From Deltaproteobacteria bacterium (GTDB lineage: Bacteria > Desulfobacterota > Binatia > UBA12015), in the NCBI GenBank assembly GCA_029262355.1, contig JAJCZO010000124.1, positions 1 through 39,143 of the forward strand: a DNA stretch of 39,143 nucleotides. The letters are read 5' to 3'. Below, piece by piece: positions 33,258 to 39,143 of the stretch. The translations under genes were made by a program, and so were the position numbers. The notes under the pieces were generated by a model. That model was not told where the DNA came from and ran no database searches. It worked only from the letters and a program-made list of their open reading frames with translations. Position 1 is the first letter of the stretch, and every line of letters starts with the position of its first letter.

Positions 33258-35603
33258 ATGGTGTTCCGCTTTGCTCCCCCGCGCAGATTTTGCGCCATGG
33301 CGTGCGCGTCGTGGGCAATGGTGGGAATGCCGCACCTCGCCGTCGCCGGTCCGGAGATCGGATCGCCGGGGACCCAGCCGACGGGTCTCTCGTCGCGGGC
33401 GCGTACGGTGGTGGAAGAGATGACGGTAACGGTCCGCCGCCGACGAGAGTCGCTCGAGGAGACGCCGCTCTCCGTGACCGCTCTCGGCGAACGGGAGCTG
33501 CGGGAGGCAGGCGTTACGTCGATCGATCAGATCGAGCGCTTGGTCCCGAACCTGGTGTTCACCCGCTCGTTCACGGGCACCGTTGCGGAGATCAAGATTC
33601 GCGGCGTGGGGACGTCGGCGATCGATGGGATCTTCGATCCAGGCGTGGGCGTCTACCTGGACGGAGTGTTTCTCTCGCGCACGGGCTCGCAGGTCTTCGA
33701 CATCGTGGATATCGAGCAAGTCGAAGTACTGCGTGGCCCCCAGGGGACGCTGTTCGGGAAGAATACCATCGGCGGGGCACTGAACGTCACCACGATCAAG
33801 CCTCACGGCGAGGTCGAGGCGTTCGGGTGGGTCCGCGCGGGAAACTTCGGCAGCGTCGAGACCCGGGCGATGCTGAATGTTCCGGTGGTCGACGATCTCG
33901 TTCTGGTCCGCACCTCGGTTGGGACGCGGAACACGCAAGGATACACGAGAAATACGTTTCTCGATGAGGCCTACAACGAGCCGAGCGTATTGACGTTTCT
34001 CGGGGGGCTCCGAATCCTGCCGGCTGACGACGTTACGATCGACGTCTCCGCAACGTGGGCCAAGCACCACGGGCGTGGGCTCGCCGGTCAGTGTGCCGTC
34101 GTGGCGGAGCAGGGGCTCGGGGAGCTCGTGCCGGGGTACTTCGAGGAGTGCCGTGCGTCGGAGCCGTACGACTTCGAGGCGGATACCCATGGCATCCAGG
34201 GGCTAGAGACGTCTGGGGTCTGGGGCGTGGTCGACTGGGATGCCGGTGACGCGGGCCCCTTCGAGGCGCTGGCCGTGAAAGCCATCGGCGCGTGGCGCCA
34301 GCAGGAGACGACGAATCGTATCGACCTCGACAACACTCGATTCCCGGTGGGCTCGCTGGCGGCGAACGGCGGCGGCCCGTTCGACGGAGAGCCCTTCCGA
34401 TTGAACATGTACCAAGGAGAGTTGCAGGTCAGTGGTCGCGCGCTCGATCGGATCATCTTCGTCGCAGGCGCGTTCGGATACTGGGAGGACCAGAAGGCGG
34501 TGACGGTGCTCCGGATTCTGCCCGACATCCTTAGTACCATCACCTCGCAAAGCCAGGATTACGAGAACTGGAACTGGGCTCTGTTCGGCCAAGCGACGGG
34601 CGAGATCACGGGCTGGCTGAGTCTGACCGCGGGCCTTCGGTACACCGAGGAGAAGAAGGAGGCCTCGACGACGGCGATCCAGCTCGGCGACCCGGCGATG
34701 CCGGAGACTTCCGTGGCGAACCGGGCAGTTTTCACGGCGTGGACTCCCATGGCAAGTCTGGCGGCCGATGTTCCGGCGGAATGGGTCGACGATTTGCGTC
34801 GGCTCGATTCCCTGATGGGCTACTTCACCTACGCGCGTGGCTTCAAGGGCGGAGGGTTCAATCTGGCGGTGGGCACGCCGTCGGACCGGCTGGACTCGTT
34901 TGAGCCCGAGACTCTCGACTCGTTCGAGGTCGGGCTAAAGATGTTGGCATTCGACCGGCGGCTGCGCCTCAACGCGGCCCTCTACCTTGGTCGCTACGAT
35001 GACATCCAGGTCACGACGCTTCGGGTCATCGACACCGACCCCGCCGCTCCGGAGTTCGAGCGCCTCACGCTGAATGCAGCCGAGGCGACGACGCAGGGGC
35101 TCGAGTTCGAGGTGCTCGCCCTGCCGATCTCCGGGCTCGAGCTTGGTGGTTCCGTGGGGTACACGCGCGGGGTCTACGATCGCTTTGCGGGCCCGAGCGC
35201 GATCGACGACACGCTCGTCGACCGCGCGGGCGAGACCTTCAACGGCGTCCCCGAGCTCCAGACGCACCTCTCGGTGCAGTATTCCTTCCGACTCCCCGAG
35301 GCCGGCGCGCGTTGGTTGGATGGATGGCTCACGCCGCGGGTCGAGTGGTATTATCAGAGTGAAGTGCACTGGGACTTTCCCGAGCTCGAAGCAGCAACGC
35401 AGTCGGGATACAATCTGCTGCACGCCCGCTTGTCGTACGACTTCAATGACGATGCGAGCCAGGTCGCGCTGTGGGGGAAGAACCTGACCAGCGAGGAGTA
35501 CTTCGACGCGGTCTTCTCCGTCGCGAACGTCGCCGGCACTCTGTCGCGCTACTACGCCCCGCCGGCGACCTTCGGTGTCGAGCTCAGCCACCGTTTTCGG
35601 TGA
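33258..35603 (+). CDS. TonB-dependent outer-membrane receptor
   Basis: From ATG 33258 the protein has 781 residues. It begins with a signal peptide (1-30, ending HLAVA) and a TonB-box-like VVEEMTVTV at 51-59. A plug domain follows (about 65-180) with LRGPQGTLFGKNTIGGALNVTT. The rest is a 22-strand-type barrel ending in YYAPPATFGVELSHRFR. TonB receptors import iron complexes, cobalamin, sugars or other large nutrients; this one resembles the FecA/BtuB/IroN-like plug group and is not paired with a SusD-like protein. Earlier in-frame starts at 33192 (TTG) and 33210 (ATG) would place extra residues before a sensible signal peptide. Confidence 0.93.
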   Translation: MVFRFAPPRRFCAMACASWAMVGMPHLAVAGPEIGSPGTQPTGLSSRARTVVEEMTVTVRRRRESLEETPLSVTALGERELREAGVTSIDQIERLVPNLVFTRSFTGTVAEIKIRGVGTSAIDGIFDPGVGVYLDGVFLSRTGSQVFDIVDIEQVEVLRGPQGTLFGKNTIGGALNVTTIKPHGEVEAFGWVRAGNFGSVETRAMLNVPVVDDLVLVRTSVGTRNTQGYTRNTFLDEAYNEPSVLTFLGGLRILPADDVTIDVSATWAKHHGRGLAGQCAVVAEQGLGELVPGYFEECRASEPYDFEADTHGIQGLETSGVWGVVDWDAGDAGPFEALAVKAIGAWRQQETTNRIDLDNTRFPVGSLAANGGGPFDGEPFRLNMYQGELQVSGRALDRIIFVAGAFGYWEDQKAVTVLRILPDILSTITSQSQDYENWNWALFGQATGEITGWLSLTAGLRYTEEKKEASTTAIQLGDPAMPETSVANRAVFTAWTPMASLAADVPAEWVDDLRRLDSLMGYFTYARGFKGGGFNLAVGTPSDRLDSFEPETLDSFEVGLKMLAFDRRLRLNAALYLGRYDDIQVTTLRVIDTDPAAPEFERLTLNAAEATTQGLEFEVLALPISGLELGGSVGYTRGVYDRFAGPSAIDDTLVDRAGETFNGVPELQTHLSVQYSFRLPEAGARWLDGWLTPRVEWYYQSEVHWDFPELEAATQSGYNLLHARLSYDFNDDASQVALWGKNLTSEEYFDAVFSVANVAGTLSRYYAPPATFGVELSHRFR

Positions 35604-35715
35604 GGGGCCCCACGGTTGTTGAAGCTGCTTCTTTCGCTCGTCAGAACGAGAGGTTGTGTGGCGTGAGGTCCTGCTGATAGCGGTTGTCGGGCCGTACCCG
35701 GCGGCGGCCAAAAAC

Positions 35716-35724
35716 GGGGGAGGA
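35716..35724 (+). promoter_or_regulatory. Strong ribosome binding site for the copper-oxidase-like lipoprotein
   Basis: GGGGGAGGA ends 5 bases before ATG 35730 and fixes that start. Confidence 0.75.
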
Positions 35725-35729
35725 AAGCG

Positions 35730-37487
35730 ATGGAATTTCAACGACTTGAGGTTCGAGCCCGGGCGGCCGTCATCGCTCTCCTGGTGGTGGGCTTGGCTGC
35801 CTGCGGTAGTAGCGGCGGCTCGACGACGGATGGCGCGCTCGAGCCGCCGCCCGCGCCTGAACCCCAGCTGCCTGCACCCGAGCCCGAGCCCGAGCCGGAG
35901 CCGGAAGAGCCTGCCTGCGCGGACTCCTTCGAGAGCACGTTCGAAGCGATCCAGGCTCAGGTCTTCGAGCGGCACGGTTGCACGAATGACGCCTGTCACG
36001 GCGCTGCGGTCTCGGGAGGCCTCGACCTTCGACCTGGCGTCGCATGGCGCAATCTCGTCGACGCCCCTTCGACCGGCAGCACGTATCGGCGGGTGAGTCC
36101 TGGGAGCGCGAACTTCAGCTACCTCTACCTGAAGCTGCTTGCCGCGACGCAGGAGGCCCTGCCCGGTGGCGCGACGATTTCCGGGGCGCCGATGCCAAGC
36201 GGACTCCCGGCTCTCAGCGACGACGAGTTGGAGGCGATCCGGAAGTGGATCGAGGTCGGTGCGTCGGAGACCGGTGTCGTCGGCGACAACGTCGATGGTA
36301 GCTCGGACACGATCGGTGCTCTGCTCGGAGCCTGCCTCCCGGACGCTACGCCGATCTCGGTGGAGCCGCTGGCTGCGCCCGACCCGGCACTGGGTGTGCA
36401 GTTCGAGATGCCGCCCTTTGTGCTCGAGCCGGCGAGCGAGGTCGAGGTGTGCTTCGCATCGTACTACGACTACACCGACATCGTTCCGGATGAGTACAAG
36501 ACGCCGGACGGGGAGTCGTTCTACATCAACTTCAGCTCCGTTCGCGGCGACCCGCACAGTCACCACTTCGTGCTGACCCACTCTGGCCTCGGCGCGAGCC
36601 ATCTCGACGATCCGAGCTTCGGAGCGTGGTCGTGTCGCAATGGGCCGCGTAGGGGCGAGGCCTGCGATCCCATCGACAGGGACTCTTGCGGGGGAGGCCT
36701 CTGTGCGAGTCGGCCCCAGAACAGCGTGGCCTGCATCGGGTACGGTCCGGCCGCCGCGGCAATCGATGTCGCCACCGGGTCTCTCGGTGGCCCGTCGCGC
36801 GAAGGCTACTTCGCGGTTCGTCCACTGAAGGGCATCCTGTATTGGAACTCCCACGCGTTCAATCTCACGACAAAGCCGCATGAGCTCAACACCCGCATGA
36901 ATCTGATGTTCTCGAGTGAGCGCAGATTACGCGGTGAACTGGCTACCGACTCGCACGCCATTTACATCGCCGCGGGCCAAGCTCCGTTCACGGAGCAGAT
37001 GTATTGCTCGACGCACGTCGTGCCCCGGGGCGTAGAGATGTTCCGGATGGTGTCGCACACGCACAAACGCGGCGGCCGGTTCTGGGTCGAAGATCCGAGC
37101 GGCGAGCAGATCTACGAGAGCTTCGTGTATTCGGATCCGGTGGTGCAGGACTACGACCCGCCGATCGTCTACGACTCGCCGAACGCGGCCGAGCGCACGC
37201 TCACCTACTGTGCCGTCTACAACAACGGCGTGAAGCTCGATGGTAGTCCGGACCCGCGAACGGTCACCAAGCTCTCCAGCATGCCGGCTCGTACGAGCTG
37301 TCGTCCCGTGGCCTGCACGGCAGGGCGAGTGGGCGCACCGTGTAGCGGAGCGGCCGACGACGGCGCGTGCGACTCTTCACCGGGCGCGGGGGATGGGGTG
37401 TGCGATGCCTGCCCGATCACATCTGGCGTGACGACCGAGAACGAGATGTTCATCATCATTCCGTTCTACGGTGTCGAACCGGGGTGA
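35730..37487 (+). CDS. Lipoprotein: cytochrome c-like plus PHM/DBH-like copper monooxygenase
   Basis: A 585-residue protein. A signal peptide and lipobox (LAAC25) precede a Pro/Glu-rich linker (38-62). Residues 64-178 resemble a small cytochrome c: CTNDACH at 84-90 (an unusual CX4CH) and, later, GAPMPSG at 152-158 before a DDELEAIRKWIEVGA helix. Residues 225-585 align in order with copper type II ascorbate-dependent monooxygenases: H278/H279 (with H276 nearby), H375, H443-x-H445 (VSHTHK) and M573 (ENEMF), matching PHM ligands H107/H108, H172, H242/H244 and M314. Family members hydroxylate an unactivated C-H bond. It follows the TonB receptor by 126 bases. The substrate is unknown, and a catalytically dead relative is possible. 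Confidence 0.78.
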   Translation: MEFQRLEVRARAAVIALLVVGLAACGSSGGSTTDGALEPPPAPEPQLPAPEPEPEPEPEEPACADSFESTFEAIQAQVFERHGCTNDACHGAAVSGGLDLRPGVAWRNLVDAPSTGSTYRRVSPGSANFSYLYLKLLAATQEALPGGATISGAPMPSGLPALSDDELEAIRKWIEVGASETGVVGDNVDGSSDTIGALLGACLPDATPISVEPLAAPDPALGVQFEMPPFVLEPASEVEVCFASYYDYTDIVPDEYKTPDGESFYINFSSVRGDPHSHHFVLTHSGLGASHLDDPSFGAWSCRNGPRRGEACDPIDRDSCGGGLCASRPQNSVACIGYGPAAAAIDVATGSLGGPSREGYFAVRPLKGILYWNSHAFNLTTKPHELNTRMNLMFSSERRLRGELATDSHAIYIAAGQAPFTEQMYCSTHVVPRGVEMFRMVSHTHKRGGRFWVEDPSGEQIYESFVYSDPVVQDYDPPIVYDSPNAAERTLTYCAVYNNGVKLDGSPDPRTVTKLSSMPARTSCRPVACTAGRVGAPCSGAADDGACDSSPGAGDGVCDACPITSGVTTENEMFIIIPFYGVEPG

Positions 37488-37603
37488 AGCGGGCCTCGGT
37501 CTCTTCCTCTACGCCCGCAGATCTGATCGCGCCGACGTGTCGCGCGGGGAGCCGCGAGCAGGACCTGTGCATGCGTCCCCTCTGAGGGGTACGACACGGG
37601 ACC

Positions 37604-39142
37604 ATGGCGATCTACGAACCCATCGAGGACAAGAACGGCCGGCGAGCCTACCGCTTACGTAGCCCCGTGAGCCTCGAGCCGATCGGCGAGCTCGAGTGCG
37701 CTACGTCGGAGGAAGTCCAGACGGCGGTCGACCGAGCCCGTGCGGCGCAGGTGGCGTGGGCCGCCACGAGCTTCGAGGAGCGGGCGGCCGTCATGTACCG
37801 CATGACGGACCTACTGATCGAACAGCAGGATCGAATCGTCGATACGGTCATCCGGGAGACGGGGAAGCCCCGGGCCGAAGCGGTCTCGATGGAGGTCTAC
37901 TCCTCGTGTGATTCGCTCGTGTTCTACGCGAAACGCGCCAAGAAGTTCCTGCGTCGCGAGAAGCGGCGCATCCACGGCGTGCTGGGGCTCTTGAAGAAGG
38001 CATACGTCGTGTACAAGCCGCGGGGCGTCGTGGCCGTGATCACGCCCTGGAACGGTCCGTTCGTGCTCGCCCTCAACCCGACCGTGCAGGCGCTCATGGC
38101 TGGCAACGCGGTGATCATCAAGCCCTCGGAGGTGACGCCGTACTCAGGTGCCTTGGTCGCCGACTTCTTCCGTGAAGCGGGGCTTCCCGACGGGCTGGTG
38201 CAGGTCGTGATGGGCGACGGGCGCACGGGAGCCGATCTGGTCGCGGCGGGTCCCGACAAGGTTTCGTTCACGGGCAGTGTGGCGACGGGGCGGAAGATCG
38301 CGGTGGCGTGTGGTGAGCAGCTGATCCCGTACACGCTAGAGCTGGGTGGCAAGGATGCGATGGTGGTGTGTCGCGACGCCGACATCGACGGTGCCGCGAA
38401 AGGTGCGTTGATGGGCTCGTGCATGAATACCGGCCAGTACTGCTGCGGCACGGAGCGAATCTACGTCGTCGAAGACGTCTACGACGAGTTCCTCGCGAAG
38501 GTAGTGGCGGGTGCGAAGGCGCTGCGTCAAAGCGACGACGTCGACGCGACCGACGTCGGTGCGACGTTTTGGGATCGGCAGATGGCGATCATCGAGGACC
38601 ACGTCGACGAGGCGATTCGCAGCGGTGCGCGGGTGGAAGTGGGAGGCGGTCGAAATCCCGAGCTGGACGGCCTGTACTTCCAGCCGACCGTCCTGACCGA
38701 GGTCACGCACGACATGAAGGTGATGCGCGACGAGACGTTCGGGCCGGTCGTGGCCATCATGAAGGTGTCCGACGAGGACGAAGCGATCCGGCTCGCGAAC
38801 GACTCTCCGTACGGCTTGAACGGCAACGTCTGGACGAAGGATGCCGCCCGCGGCATCGAGCTCGCTTGCCGGATCGAGACCGGGGCGGCCAGCGTCAACG
38901 ACATGGCACTGAGCTACGGTGTAAATGAAGTGCCCTTCGGTGGGGTGAAGGATTCCGGCGTCGGGATGGTGAATGGGCCGGAGGGGTTACGCGGCTACTG
39001 TCACGCGATGCCGATCATCGTGCATCGGTTCGGTTCGGGGCCGGCATCCTCCTATCCGTACACCCCCAAGACGGCCGAGGACATGTCGAAGGCAATGAAG
39101 TTCTTTTGGGGCTCGAGCCTGATGCGGAGGTGGTTCGGCTGA
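37604..39142 (+). CDS. Aldehyde dehydrogenase family protein
   Basis: A 512-residue NAD(P)+-dependent aldehyde dehydrogenase. The oxyanion asparagine is N150 (TPWNGP), the cofactor loop FTGSVATGR is at 222-230, the general base E246 is in LELGGK, and the nucleophile C280 is in NTGQYCC. These residues are all present, so it should be active. It resembles succinate-semialdehyde or betaine-aldehyde dehydrogenases in length, with an unusual basic C-terminal tail ending KFFWGSSLMRRWFG. It oxidises an aldehyde to the acid. Its gene begins 116 bases after the copper-oxidase-like gene. The stop lies one base before the window end, so the gene is complete. Confidence 0.92.
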   Translation: MAIYEPIEDKNGRRAYRLRSPVSLEPIGELECATSEEVQTAVDRARAAQVAWAATSFEERAAVMYRMTDLLIEQQDRIVDTVIRETGKPRAEAVSMEVYSSCDSLVFYAKRAKKFLRREKRRIHGVLGLLKKAYVVYKPRGVVAVITPWNGPFVLALNPTVQALMAGNAVIIKPSEVTPYSGALVADFFREAGLPDGLVQVVMGDGRTGADLVAAGPDKVSFTGSVATGRKIAVACGEQLIPYTLELGGKDAMVVCRDADIDGAAKGALMGSCMNTGQYCCGTERIYVVEDVYDEFLAKVVAGAKALRQSDDVDATDVGATFWDRQMAIIEDHVDEAIRSGARVEVGGGRNPELDGLYFQPTVLTEVTHDMKVMRDETFGPVVAIMKVSDEDEAIRLANDSPYGLNGNVWTKDAARGIELACRIETGAASVNDMALSYGVNEVPFGGVKDSGVGMVNGPEGLRGYCHAMPIIVHRFGSGPASSYPYTPKTAEDMSKAMKFFWGSSLMRRWFG

Positions 39143-39143
39143 G

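Noticed and set aside
35979..36000. Canonical heme c site (CXXCH) in the copper-oxidase lipoprotein
   Set aside because: The cysteines are four residues apart (CTNDACH), not two, so a standard site is not claimed; only a cytochrome-like segment is reported.
34935..36881. Minus-strand open frame of 648 codons across the TonB receptor and copper-oxidase genes
   Set aside because: It overlaps two genes with clear family features and has no domain of its own.
37488..37603. Short palindrome (CCCCT-CTG-AGGGG) before the aldehyde dehydrogenase as an operator
   Set aside because: A five-base stem with a three-base centre is expected by chance in this G+C-rich DNA.

Overview
This is a gene-dense window, roughly two thirds G+C by eye, from an uncultured-looking Gram-negative bacterium. 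Evidence for an outer membrane is a TonB-dependent receptor and two lipoboxes. F420-type luciferase-like oxidoreductases, Myxococcus-type cysteine-rich (DUF4215) repeats, BluB, a MoxR/Bat operon and many CoA-linked and alpha/beta-hydrolase enzymes together suggest a deltaproteobacteria-like lineage such as Myxococcota, Desulfobacterota or Candidatus Binatota. This placement is an inference. I found no rRNA, tRNA, CRISPR array or intact mobile element.

Layout. 1-355: remnants of insertion sequences (an IS256-type transposase N-terminus and a hairpin-forming repeat). 356-5289 (+): a YheU-like small protein, an SDR dehydrogenase closed by a strong terminator, a metallo-beta-lactamase-fold hydrolase, an F420-type oxidoreductase and a membrane class III nucleotide cyclase. 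5311-7155 (-): a SnoaL-like protein, a GreA/GreB-like factor and an exported methyltransferase-like protein. 7254-13551 (+): a six-gene MoxR/Bat operon (moxR, DUF58, DUF4381, batA-like, fused batB/batC-like, batD-like) with tight or overlapping junctions. 13698-21729: a zinc alcohol dehydrogenase (-), a secreted CocE/NonD hydrolase (+), bluB (-), a lipoprotein with an HExxH zinc-protease motif (+), a patatin phospholipase and an alpha/beta hydrolase (both -).

21796-30515 (+): a second MBL-fold hydrolase, then a CoA-centred block made of a MaoC hydratase, a GPH-type sugar/cation-symporter-like transporter with an extended C-terminus, both subunits of a biotin-dependent acyl-CoA carboxylase (methylcrotonyl/geranyl-CoA type) and an acyl-CoA synthetase. 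An HSL-type esterase follows on the minus strand. This block can activate, carboxylate and hydrate acyl-CoAs, but the partner genes of leucine (liu) or terpene (atu) degradation are not in the window.

31480-39142: a secreted cysteine-rich DUF4215 protein (-), a TonB-dependent receptor (+), a large lipoprotein joining a cytochrome c-like segment to a copper type II (PHM/DBH-like) monooxygenase module (+), and an aldehyde dehydrogenase (+). I consider this last group the most interesting part of the window: it could be an envelope oxidation and uptake system, but no substrate can be read from the sequence.
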